Source: Chloroflexota bacterium (GTDB taxonomy: Bacteria; Chloroflexota; UBA6077). Taken from it: DNA of 5,669 nt. A program made the translations under genes and the position numbers. Shown piece after piece: positions 1 through 5,669 of this stretch (the stretch's first letter is position 1; each line of letters begins with the position of its first letter). The stretch covers positions 1-5,669 of the forward strand of contig JAJYKO010000439.1 in NCBI GenBank assembly GCA_021788565.1, in the 5' to 3' direction. The notes under the pieces were generated by a model. It worked only from the letters and a program-made list of their open reading frames with translations, ran no database searches and was not told the origin of the DNA.

Positions 1-465
1 TTCTACCTGGAGTCGGTCGCCCGCGAGTATGGGGCGCCGGCCGGGATAATCGAGGCCGCCGGGCGGGTTAACGCGGGTATGCCGGGCTTCGTTGTCGACA
101 AGTTGGAGCGCGAACTGGAAAGGCGCGGACGCAATCCCCAGGACGCGCGAGTGCTGGTGGTCGGGGTGACCTATAAGCCGGACGTGCCCGACCTCCGCGA
201 GTCCGCGGCCCTGAGGGTTATCGCTCAGTTGATGGATCGCGGCATTCGCGTCTCCTACTACGACCCCTACGTGCCGGAGGTGTCAGTCGGCGGCCGGAAG
301 CTCACCTCGGAGCCGAACCTGGATGCCGTTCACGTCGACTGTGCCCTGCTCACCACCCCGCATAAGGCAGTGGACTACGATCGCCTGGCCCGAACGTCCG
401 CCTTCATCTTTGATACCGTGAATGCACTTCCGCCGAGTTTCCCGGCGGACGTGGTTAAGCTGTAG
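1..465 (+). CDS. Nucleotide-sugar 6-dehydrogenase (UDP-HexNAc dehydrogenase-like), C-terminal part, 5' end cut by window
   Basis: The frame is open from base 1 to the TAG at 463-465, giving 154 residues; the true start, the N-terminal NAD-binding domain and the catalytic Cys lie outside the window. The family (UDP-Glc/UDP-ManNAc/UDP-GlcNAc dehydrogenases) oxidises C6 of a nucleotide sugar to a uronic acid with two NAD+ in the cytoplasm. Fragment residues 1-40 look like the end of the central dimerisation helix region; 'RVNAGMPGFVV' (22-32) is the N..MP..V pattern of WbpA/WecC/TviB-type enzymes rather than UDP-glucose dehydrogenases. The C-terminal UDP-binding domain starts near residue 50 with a beta strand and 'GVTYKPDVPDLRES' (55-68), the conserved GxxYKpxxxDxRES signature, then 'YYDPYVP' (86-92) and 'FDTVNALP' (137-144). 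An internal ATG at base 79 is not a start, because homology continues upstream of it. It ends 2 bases before the epimerase gene, which suggests co-translation and a shared UDP-HexNAcA pathway. Substrate is inferred, not proven. Confidence 0.9.
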   Translation, partial: FYLESVAREYGAPAGIIEAAGRVNAGMPGFVVDKLERELERRGRNPQDARVLVVGVTYKPDVPDLRESAALRVIAQLMDRGIRVSYYDPYVPEVSVGGRKLTSEPNLDAVHVDCALLTTPHKAVDYDRLARTSAFIFDTVNALPPSFPADVVKL

Positions 466-467
466 CC

Positions 468-1406
468 ATGAGTCTATCTTGTCTCGTCACCGGCGGAGCC
501 GGTTTCATCGGCTCCCACCTGGTCAGGCGACTGCTTCAGGACGGGCATCGCGTTCGGGTGCTGGATAACTTCGCAACCGGTTTTCGGCATAACCTCGATG
601 ATATGGCCCCTGAAATTGAGGTCATCGAGGGAGATGTCAGGGATCTGGCCGTTCTGCGCTCCGCGGTGCGAGCAGTGGATACCATTTTCCATCAGGCTGC
701 CTTGCCCTCGGTGCCCCGCTCCTTCGCTGATCCCATCGCCACCCACGAGAGCAACGCTACCGGCACGCTGAACGTCCTGGTGGCCGCCCGCGACGCCGGC
801 GTGCGGCGGGTGGTGTGTGCCTCGTCCTCGTCGGTGTACGGCGACGCCCCCGCCGAGCGGAAGCGGGAGGATCTCCCCACCGCCCCTAGGTCTCCTTACG
901 CCGTATCCAAGCTGGCGGCCGAGCAGTACTGTCGGGCCTTTTTCATCGGCTACGGGCTGGAGGCGGTAGCCCTCAGGTACTTCAATGTCTTCGGACCCAG
1001 TCAAGACCCCGATTCTCCTTACTCCGCCGTGATCCCGCGTTTCATCATTGCTATGTTGAGCGGCCAGTCCCCCACGATCTACGGTGATGGGCTGCACTCC
1101 AGGGACTTCACCTACGTTCGAAACGTGGTGGATGCCAACCTTCTCGCGGCCACGTCACCAGGGATAGGCGGCGAAGTCTTCAATGTCGCCCGCGGCGAGA
1201 ACTACAGCCTTCTCGACCTGGCTGCCGCCCTCAAGTCGATCCTGGGGGTCGACTTGGCCCCGACTTTCGACAAGCCGCGAGCTGGCGACGTTCGCCACTC
1301 ACGTGCCGATATTACCAAGGCCCGCGAGATGTTCGGATTTGAGCCCCGTGTAGGCTTCGAGGAGGGGCTTCGGCTGACCGCGGAGTGGTACCAACGACAA
1401 CGTTGA
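468..1406 (+). CDS. NAD-dependent sugar-nucleotide epimerase, WbpP/TviC-like (UDP-HexNAc or UDP-HexNAcA 4-epimerase)
   Basis: A complete 312-residue extended short-chain dehydrogenase/reductase (SDR) of the GalE type, expected to be a soluble cytoplasmic enzyme that inverts C4 of a UDP-sugar through a transient 4-keto intermediate. The N-terminal Rossmann motif TGGAGFIG is at 8-15, with the NAD-ribose-binding Asp at 33 (VLDNF) and GDVRD at 55-59. The Ser cluster at 119-122 (SSSSVYGD) and the YAVSK motif (Y144, K148) form the catalytic triad region. 'HQAALPSVPRS' (75-85), 'RYFNVFGPSQDP' (170-181) and 'GDGLHSRDFTYV' (206-217) resemble WbpP and TviC more closely than classical GalE or dTDP-glucose dehydratases. 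The length is slightly under the usual 320-345. The ATG follows the upstream stop by 2 bases with no strong Shine-Dalgarno, so coupling is likely. Pairing with a UDP-HexNAc dehydrogenase suggests the product is a UDP-GalNAcA-type donor; plain UDP-Glc/UDP-GlcNAc 4-epimerase is the alternative. Confidence 0.92.
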   Translation: MSLSCLVTGGAGFIGSHLVRRLLQDGHRVRVLDNFATGFRHNLDDMAPEIEVIEGDVRDLAVLRSAVRAVDTIFHQAALPSVPRSFADPIATHESNATGTLNVLVAARDAGVRRVVCASSSSVYGDAPAERKREDLPTAPRSPYAVSKLAAEQYCRAFFIGYGLEAVALRYFNVFGPSQDPDSPYSAVIPRFIIAMLSGQSPTIYGDGLHSRDFTYVRNVVDANLLAATSPGIGGEVFNVARGENYSLLDLAAALKSILGVDLAPTFDKPRAGDVRHSRADITKAREMFGFEPRVGFEEGLRLTAEWYQRQR

Positions 1407-2632
1407 ACCGGCGCATCAAGGTCGCCAGGGTCATCACCAGGCTGAACATCGGCGGGCCGGCGATCCACGCGATCCTGCTGACTCGGGCTCTGGAGGACGG
1501 TCGCTTCACCTCTACGCTGGTGAGCGGCTATACCTCGCCGGCAGAAGGTGACATGCTCCATCTGGCGAAGGCCAAAGGCGTGTCGCCCCTCATGGTCACG
1601 GGCCTCGGAAGGGAGATCGACCCCGGCCGCGATCTTGCGGTCCTGTTTAGGCTGTACCGCGTCTTCAGGGAGCAGCGGCCCGACATCGTTCACACCCACA
1701 TGGCAAAAGCAGGGACGGTTGGGAGACTGGCCGCGCGCCTTGCAGGCGTGCCGATAGTGCTGCACACCTACCACGGCCATGTATTCCATAGCTACTTCGG
1801 CCCGCTCAAGACCCAGGCGTTCATCCGGATCGAGAGGGCCCTCGGCCGCACAACCGACCTTATCCTTACCGTTGGGGACAAGCAGCGACGGGAGATCCTT
1901 GGCTACGGCATCGGGAACCCCGACAAGCTCAGGTCCGTGCCGCTTGGTCTGGAGCTGGAGCCCTTCGTTGAGAGCCCGAAGTATAGGGGCAGCCTCAAAC
2001 TTGAGCTCGGTGTTCCAGACGGTACCCGACTGGTGGGCATAGTCGGGAGGCTGGTCCCGGTGAAGGGCCACGCGGTTTTCCTGAAGGCCGCGCAGATGGT
2101 GCTTTCGCGAACCCCGGACGTCAGGTTCCTGGTGATCGGTGACGGCGAGCTGAGGGGCGACCTGGAGCGGCAGGCGAGGGATCTCGGCATCGATGGCGGC
2201 GTGGCCTTTCTGGGTTGGAGGCACGATCTGCCGAGGGTTTACGCGGACCTGGACGTGGTGGTGCTCTCCTCCTACAATGAGGGCTCTCCGGTGGCACTGA
2301 TCGAGGCAATGGCAGCGGGGCGGACTGTTGTAGCGACCGACGTCGGCGGCGTCAGTGACGTGGTGTCCGACGGTCTGAACGGCTTGCTCGTACCCCCGAG
2401 GGCGCCCGAGCAGTTAGCGGAAGCAATCCTCCGGCTTTTCTCGTCTGAGCCGCTATTGCCTGCCATGGGTGCAGCTGGCCGCGAGGCGGTCTATCCCAAA
2501 TACTCGATTGACCGCCTGGTCACAGATATAAGAGATATCTACGCCGAGCTAGTCGCCACCTACGTCGATCACAGTTATCGTGGGTTCGACGCTTTAGCGG
2601 GCGGTCCCGGAGTGGGCCCACCGATGCCGTAG
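1403..2632 (+). CDS. Glycosyltransferase family 4 (GT-B fold), cytoplasmic
   Basis: A full-length GT4 enzyme (409 residues from the TTG at 1403, 415 from the GTG at 1385). It should transfer a sugar from a nucleotide donor to a growing lipid-linked glycan, retaining the anomeric configuration; donor and acceptor cannot be read from sequence. Numbering from the TTG start: the N-terminal acceptor domain begins 'KVARVITRLNIGGPAIH', with the glycine-rich GGP loop at 17-19 and 'TYHGHVFH' at 122-129, whose His124 is the usual GT4 catalytic-site histidine position. The C-terminal donor domain starts near 209 with 'LVGIVGRLVPVKGH' (R216, K221) and carries the EX7E motif 'EGSPVALIE' (E293, E301) followed by TDVGG. 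The last 20 or so residues are a Gly/Pro-rich tail without recognisable homology. I chose TTG because it overlaps the upstream TGA by 3 bases (TTGA), a common coupling arrangement, and places Met directly before 'NRRIKV'; GTG at 1385 is possible. Neither has a well-placed Shine-Dalgarno. Confidence 0.9.
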   Translation: MNRRIKVARVITRLNIGGPAIHAILLTRALEDGRFTSTLVSGYTSPAEGDMLHLAKAKGVSPLMVTGLGREIDPGRDLAVLFRLYRVFREQRPDIVHTHMAKAGTVGRLAARLAGVPIVLHTYHGHVFHSYFGPLKTQAFIRIERALGRTTDLILTVGDKQRREILGYGIGNPDKLRSVPLGLELEPFVESPKYRGSLKLELGVPDGTRLVGIVGRLVPVKGHAVFLKAAQMVLSRTPDVRFLVIGDGELRGDLERQARDLGIDGGVAFLGWRHDLPRVYADLDVVVLSSYNEGSPVALIEAMAAGRTVVATDVGGVSDVVSDGLNGLLVPPRAPEQLAEAILRLFSSEPLLPAMGAAGREAVYPKYSIDRLVTDIRDIYAELVATYVDHSYRGFDALAGGPGVGPPMP

Positions 2633-2634
2633 GT

Positions 2635-2665
2635 CAGGGTCTTGTGCCCTGCCGCGGACCCCGCG
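2635..2665 (+). other. Two adjacent short GC-rich hairpins in the gap before the fused transferase gene
   Basis: The 49-base gap between the GT4 and WecA-type genes holds two inverted repeats in tandem. The first is CAGGG (2635-2639) with CCCTG (2647-2651), a 5-bp stem with a 7-base loop. The second is CGCGG (2653-2657) with CCGCG (2661-2665), a 5-bp stem with a 3-base loop. They end 6 bases before the Shine-Dalgarno. There is no T-run after either, so they do not make a standard intrinsic terminator. They could affect mRNA stability or translation, or be chance in GC-rich DNA. Confidence 0.3.
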
Positions 2666-2671
2666 AACTAC

Positions 2672-2676
2672 AGGAG
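2672..2676 (+). promoter_or_regulatory. Ribosome binding site (AGGAG) that fixes a TTG start
   Basis: AGGAG at 2672-2676 lies 5 bases before the TTG at 2682. It is the only clear Shine-Dalgarno in front of a gene in the window, and it supports TTG as the true start of the fused transferase although the next in-frame ATG codes for residue 16. Confidence 0.7.
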
Positions 2677-2681
2677 ACATC

Positions 2682-4553
2682 TTGGAACCCTTGGAGCTAG
2701 GCAATCTGATCCCGCCCCTGTTTGCCATGGCAGCCGGTCTCGGCATATCGGCCGTCGCGACGCCTGCTGTCCGTTCCCTGGCCAGGCGATACGGCTTCGT
2801 GGCCCAGCCGCGACCCGATCGATGGCACCAGCGTCCAACGGCTCTCTTGGGCGGGGTTGCCATCTATCTTGCGATCATCGTCCCGCTGGTCGCTTTCTCG
2901 GGTGCTGGGAGCAAGATCCTGCTCCTGGCGGGCGGTTTGACCGGCATGTTCCTGCTCGGCCTCGTTGACGACCTGATCAAGCTCTCCCCACACCAGAAGC
3001 TCATTGTACAGATCGTGATAGCTACCCTTGTGGGTGCGGGGGGAATCGTCTTCGAGGGACTTCCTCTCAGGATCCTCGCGGTCCCGCTGACAGTCTTCTG
3101 GATAGTGGCGATCACGAATGCCTTCAACCTGCTGGACAATATGGACGGCCTGAGCGCGGGCGTTGCCTGCGTCACGGGCGTCGTTTTGGCAGCCATAGGT
3201 GTGCTGGAGGAGAGTTCAGAGGTCGCCGTCGCCGGCATGGCAGTGGCGGGCGCATCCCTCGGGTTCCTGCTGTACAATTCGTCGCCGGCGAGCATATTCA
3301 TGGGCGACGCCGGCAGCCTCTCCCTTGGTTTCACGGTCGGTGGATTGTCCATTCTTGGAAACAGCTACGGTGCCTCTCAAAACGTTTTGCTGACCCTTGT
3401 GGTTCCAATCGTGGTGCTTGGCGTGCCCCTCTTCGATACCACACTGGTTTCCACGGTTCGCACCCTTTATGGCCGCTCGATCTCCCAGGGTGGCCGCGAC
3501 CACACCTCCCACCGGCTCGTGGCGCTTGGTCTCAGCGAGAAACAGACGGTCTGGGTGCTCTATCTGATTAGCGCCATCTTTGGTGCCTTCGCTGTGGCCA
3601 CTCGTTTCATGGACGTGCTGATGTCCGTGGCTTTTCTCGCGCTGCTCGTTGTCGGCCTGGTGTTGTTCGGAGTTTACCTGGCCCAGGTGAAGGTTTATCG
3701 GGGAGAGGAGCTACTTCACACTCGCTATGGCGGGCTGCCGCTGGGCAGGGGCAGCGAGACGATCATCGATAGAGTGCTCCTGGCCGAGGTGGTCCTGGAC
3801 CTCGTGCTCATCGTCGTCGCTTACCTTGGTGCCTACCTTCTCAAGTTCGAGGGCACGCTCACAGGGCCGTTCCTGACGCAGTTTGCCAGGTCGGTGCCGT
3901 TTGTCATCGTGCTCAAGCTGGCTACTTTCCTTCTTGGTGGGGTCTACGGGCGCGACTGGAGATACGTTGGATTGCCGGAGGCCGTGACCGTCGTCAAGGC
4001 CAGCGCTATTGGCACAATCCTCTCTGCGGCCGCGGTGTTCGTCGTGTGGCGCTTCGCGGGCTTCTCCAGGTCTGTATTTGTCGTGGACTGGCTGTTGTTC
4101 ACCTGGCTCGTCATCGGCTCGCGGATGTCTTTTCGCTTGTTGGCCCACTCGGTTCAGTCTCTGGCCGGTGCAAAGTTCGGGCGGCTGCTCGTGATAGGAA
4201 CTCGGGACAGCGGCGCCAAAGTCATCCGCGCTATCCAGCAGGGTATCTTCGGCGAGTACGTTGCCATGGGATTCGTGGATGTCGCAAACGTTGGGCGGGA
4301 GCGCAAGATCTGTGGCGTAGGTATTTTGGGGACGATATCCAGCTTGGGAGCAGTGCTGGATGGGGCTGAGATCGATGGCGTGGTGATCGCTCTTCCCGAT
4401 GACCACGCAAAGCCAGTAGAGAGCGCTATCAAGGAGTGCTCCGCACGTGCGCTCCCGTGGCGCCATGTGGCACCTCTGGAGATCGCGCCGACCTCAACGC
4501 CACTCGGAGCCGAACTCCCAAAACCCGGAAGCGAATCTAAACTGTCTGGTTGA
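2682..4553 (+). CDS. Fusion: WecA/TagO-type polyprenyl-phosphate HexNAc-1-phosphate transferase + FlaA1/CapD-type N-terminal membrane and Rossmann module
   Basis: 623 residues, against about 320-380 for ordinary WecA/TagO. Residues 1-340 form a polytopic (roughly 10-11 helix) transferase that should move HexNAc-1-phosphate from a UDP-sugar to undecaprenyl phosphate, starting a lipid-linked glycan at the inner membrane face. Family landmarks are present: 'RPDRWHQRPTALLGG' (44-58), the Asp pair in 'LVDDLIKL' (D96, D97), 'NAFNLLDNMDGL' (146-157, D152 and D155), 'FMGDAGSLSLGF' (206-217) and the His loop 'GRDHTSHRL' (H274, H277). Residues about 360-575 are a second module: four predicted helices (near 364-388, 404-420, 437-456, 467-485) with 'VYGRDWRYVG' (421-430) and 'RSVFVVDW' (463-470), then a Rossmann-like domain (about 499-575; 'LLVIGTRDSG', 'AMGFVDV', 'GVGILGTISSL'). 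This matches the front half of FlaA1/CapD/PglF proteins, but the protein ends without the catalytic SDR domain. The glycine motif is degenerate (Arg508 where the middle Gly of GxGxxG is usual). TTG start is backed by AGGAG 5 bases upstream. Confidence 0.88.
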   Translation: MEPLELGNLIPPLFAMAAGLGISAVATPAVRSLARRYGFVAQPRPDRWHQRPTALLGGVAIYLAIIVPLVAFSGAGSKILLLAGGLTGMFLLGLVDDLIKLSPHQKLIVQIVIATLVGAGGIVFEGLPLRILAVPLTVFWIVAITNAFNLLDNMDGLSAGVACVTGVVLAAIGVLEESSEVAVAGMAVAGASLGFLLYNSSPASIFMGDAGSLSLGFTVGGLSILGNSYGASQNVLLTLVVPIVVLGVPLFDTTLVSTVRTLYGRSISQGGRDHTSHRLVALGLSEKQTVWVLYLISAIFGAFAVATRFMDVLMSVAFLALLVVGLVLFGVYLAQVKVYRGEELLHTRYGGLPLGRGSETIIDRVLLAEVVLDLVLIVVAYLGAYLLKFEGTLTGPFLTQFARSVPFVIVLKLATFLLGGVYGRDWRYVGLPEAVTVVKASAIGTILSAAAVFVVWRFAGFSRSVFVVDWLLFTWLVIGSRMSFRLLAHSVQSLAGAKFGRLLVIGTRDSGAKVIRAIQQGIFGEYVAMGFVDVANVGRERKICGVGILGTISSLGAVLDGAEIDGVVIALPDDHAKPVESAIKECSARALPWRHVAPLEIAPTSTPLGAELPKPGSESKLSG

Positions 4554-4562
4554 TGTCACCCT

Positions 4563-5669
4563 ATGAATCTAGGAAAGCCTTCCCTCTCGCCTTCGATTAA
4601 GCGATCCTCCGCCGATCGACGCGGCGTTTTCGCCGGCACCGTCGGGTGGGTGCGGCCGCTAGTTGCGCTGCTGGCTCTCGCCGGGTTGACCGTGGGGCTC
4701 AGGGAGTCTGGGCAGCGTACCGATTCGGTGGCAGTGTTCGCGAACGCATTAGCGTGCGGCTGGTTAAGTCTTGTCGTGGCCGCGCTCTTATTAAATCGGC
4801 GATTGGGCCTGTCTCGAATACTGGTCACCGTTTGGCTGGCCATTGGGATAATTCGGGCGATTGTTTCCATATGGGGTGTCCCCGTGGGGTGGATTCTCAC
4901 CGAATCGATAGATGTCCAGGGCCGTTTCGCTGCTGGCCAGACCCACATCTCGGATATCGACTATCATTCTGGCGAGGTCCCGGCTCACCTCATCAACGAC
5001 AACAGCAAGTTCAATTTCTATCCGTCTCGAGAGGGTGATCCGGACCGAGCTAAGCTGCCGGTGACTGTCACAGCGAAGGCTTTCATCGCCGGCCAAGGCG
5101 CCCTGAAGATATCCAGCTCGAGCCCGATTCGAATTTCGGTTGGCTCAGAGGTTACTGATCTTCGGCCGCCAATTGTCGACTACGTTCGAGGAATATCGGT
5201 GGCTCATGAGACACCGGTCGAGATTAGCGTGGCTCCCACAGGAGTGGACAAGGCCGCGCTGAAGGTGCAAGCAGTTGGGGTGGAGCCTTACTCAGAACCA
5301 ACGTTGGGTCCCCTGATGACCGTTCATCGCTGGCTTGGTCGGATCGCAGGGATGCTGGATATCCTGGTCATCGTCGGATCGTGCTGGATTGCCGCGTGGG
5401 CGATTCGGCGCCGCCTCTCTCGGATGGCGAGAGAGAGGCTGGTACTGGCCGGACTGGTGAGCCTGGTCCTGTTTCTAAGCTTGGGCTCGCACCTCCTGAC
5501 GTGGTTCTCCCAGCACAACTCACTAATGGTCCTTTCGGGCGGCGACGACTGGCTCACCTACGAGACCTTCGCCCGCGACATCCAGAACAGCTCGCCCCTC
5601 ATGCTTATGGGTCAGCCACTCGGGAAGGCCGCCACTTTCTATTATCAGCCACTCTCTCCTTACGTGCTG
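4563..5669 (+). CDS. Large membrane protein with N-terminal extracytoplasmic beta-rich domain and start of a GT-C glycosyltransferase core; 3' end cut by window
   Basis: The frame is open from the ATG at 4563 to the last base (369 codons), with no stop. Residues 1-30 are basic and probably cytoplasmic. Predicted helices lie near 32-47, 57-77 and 85-112. Residues about 113-258 are a hydrophilic, strand-rich stretch with no signature I recognise, placed outside the membrane by the charge pattern. A helix follows near 262-281, then a strongly basic loop (282-292, RRRLSRMARER, inside) and a helix near 293-314. The loop after it carries 'GGDDWLTYE' (326-334), 'ARDI' and 'FYYQPLSPY' (359-367). This resembles the first outer loop of GT-C transferases (PMT/ArnT/RgtA-like), where an Asp (D328 or D329) is catalytic and the donor is polyprenyl-phosphate-linked. 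The gene starts 9 bases after the previous stop in the same frame, without a clear Shine-Dalgarno, so the exact start is uncertain. The GT-C call rests on a short stretch; donor, acceptor and total length are unknown. Confidence 0.8.
   Translation, partial: MNLGKPSLSPSIKRSSADRRGVFAGTVGWVRPLVALLALAGLTVGLRESGQRTDSVAVFANALACGWLSLVVAALLLNRRLGLSRILVTVWLAIGIIRAIVSIWGVPVGWILTESIDVQGRFAAGQTHISDIDYHSGEVPAHLINDNSKFNFYPSREGDPDRAKLPVTVTAKAFIAGQGALKISSSSPIRISVGSEVTDLRPPIVDYVRGISVAHETPVEISVAPTGVDKAALKVQAVGVEPYSEPTLGPLMTVHRWLGRIAGMLDILVIVGSCWIAAWAIRRRLSRMARERLVLAGLVSLVLFLSLGSHLLTWFSQHNSLMVLSGGDDWLTYETFARDIQNSSPLMLMGQPLGKAATFYYQPLSPYVL

Noticed and set aside
79..465. ATG at 79 as the start of a small 128-residue gene
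   Set aside because: The in-frame residues upstream to base 1 (FYLESVAREYG, AGRVNAG) continue the dehydrogenase family pattern, so this is a truncated larger gene and not a short one.
474..1097. Long open frame on the minus strand inside the epimerase gene (207 codons)
   Set aside because: It is antisense to a strongly conserved SDR gene, and its translation is rich in Gly/Arg/His with no recognisable domain, as expected for a shadow frame in GC-rich DNA.
1202..2224. Long open frame on the minus strand (340 codons) opposite the GT4 gene and the epimerase end
   Set aside because: The plus strand encodes clear GT4 and SDR motifs across the whole span; the minus-strand translation has low-complexity charged and Pro-rich composition and no known motif.
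3711..4466. Minus-strand open frame (251 codons) opposite the C-terminal half of the fused transferase
   Set aside because: The sense strand gives membrane helices and a FlaA1-type Rossmann signature here; the antisense product is an unstructured-looking charged sequence.
4553..4600. ATG at 4553 overlapping the transferase stop (ATGTCACCC) as the start of the next gene
   Set aside because: That frame meets TAA after 15 codons, so the ATG at 4563 in the long frame is the better start.
4646..5038. Plus-strand open frame of 130 codons in another frame within the GT-C gene
   Set aside because: It overlaps the 369-codon frame from 4563 that runs to the window end and shows membrane helices and a GT-C motif; the 130-codon product has Arg/Gly/Cys-rich composition typical of an out-of-frame reading.
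5415..5435. Perfect 8-bp inverted repeat CTCTCTCG / CGAGAGAG with a 5-base loop
   Set aside because: It lies inside the GT-C coding frame where it encodes the Arg-rich cytoplasmic loop (RLSRMARE), has no T-run, and is best explained by Arg/Ser codon choice; too little to call a terminator or regulatory site.

Overview
The window is a densely packed, single-strand (+) cluster for surface polysaccharide or glycan biosynthesis in a GC-rich bacterium (about 60% G+C by eye, standard stop codons, GTG/TTG starts likely). I see no RNA genes, mobile elements, CRISPR array or convincing promoter. There is no gene-free stretch over 300 bases; the longest gap is 49 bases. The WecA/TagO-like transferase has a style (GRDHTSHR motif) that I associate with Actinomycetota and Chloroflexota, but the phylum cannot be fixed from this sequence.

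Layout: (1) 1-465, the C-terminal part of a nucleotide-sugar 6-dehydrogenase of the WbpA/WecC/TviB kind, cut by the window start. (2) 468-1406, a WbpP/TviC-like NAD-dependent sugar-nucleotide 4-epimerase. (3) 1403 (or 1385)-2632, a GT4-family GT-B glycosyltransferase. (4) 2682-4553, a two-part membrane protein. Its N-terminal half is a WecA/TagO/MraY-type polyprenyl-phosphate HexNAc-1-phosphate transferase. Its C-terminal half is the four-helix membrane module plus Rossmann-like domain normally found at the front of FlaA1/CapD/PglF dehydratases and WbaP-type transferases, here without any catalytic SDR domain. (5) 4563-5669, the start of a large membrane protein that stays open to the window end. 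It has an N-terminal extension of three helices and a predicted extracytoplasmic beta-rich domain, followed by the beginning of a GT-C glycosyltransferase core with a GGDDW motif.

How they fit together (inference): genes 1 and 2 would oxidise and epimerise a UDP-HexNAc to a UDP-HexNAc-uronic acid, in the manner of TviB/TviC or WbpA/WbpP. Gene 4 would load the first HexNAc-1-phosphate onto undecaprenyl phosphate at the inner face of the membrane. Gene 3 would extend the lipid-linked sugar in the cytoplasm. Gene 5 would use a polyprenyl-phosphate-linked sugar donor on the outer face. Tight spacing (2-base gap, overlap, 49-base gap, 9-base gap) suggests one operon. The most notable points are the transferase/FlaA1-type fusion and the unusual N-terminal architecture of the GT-C protein.
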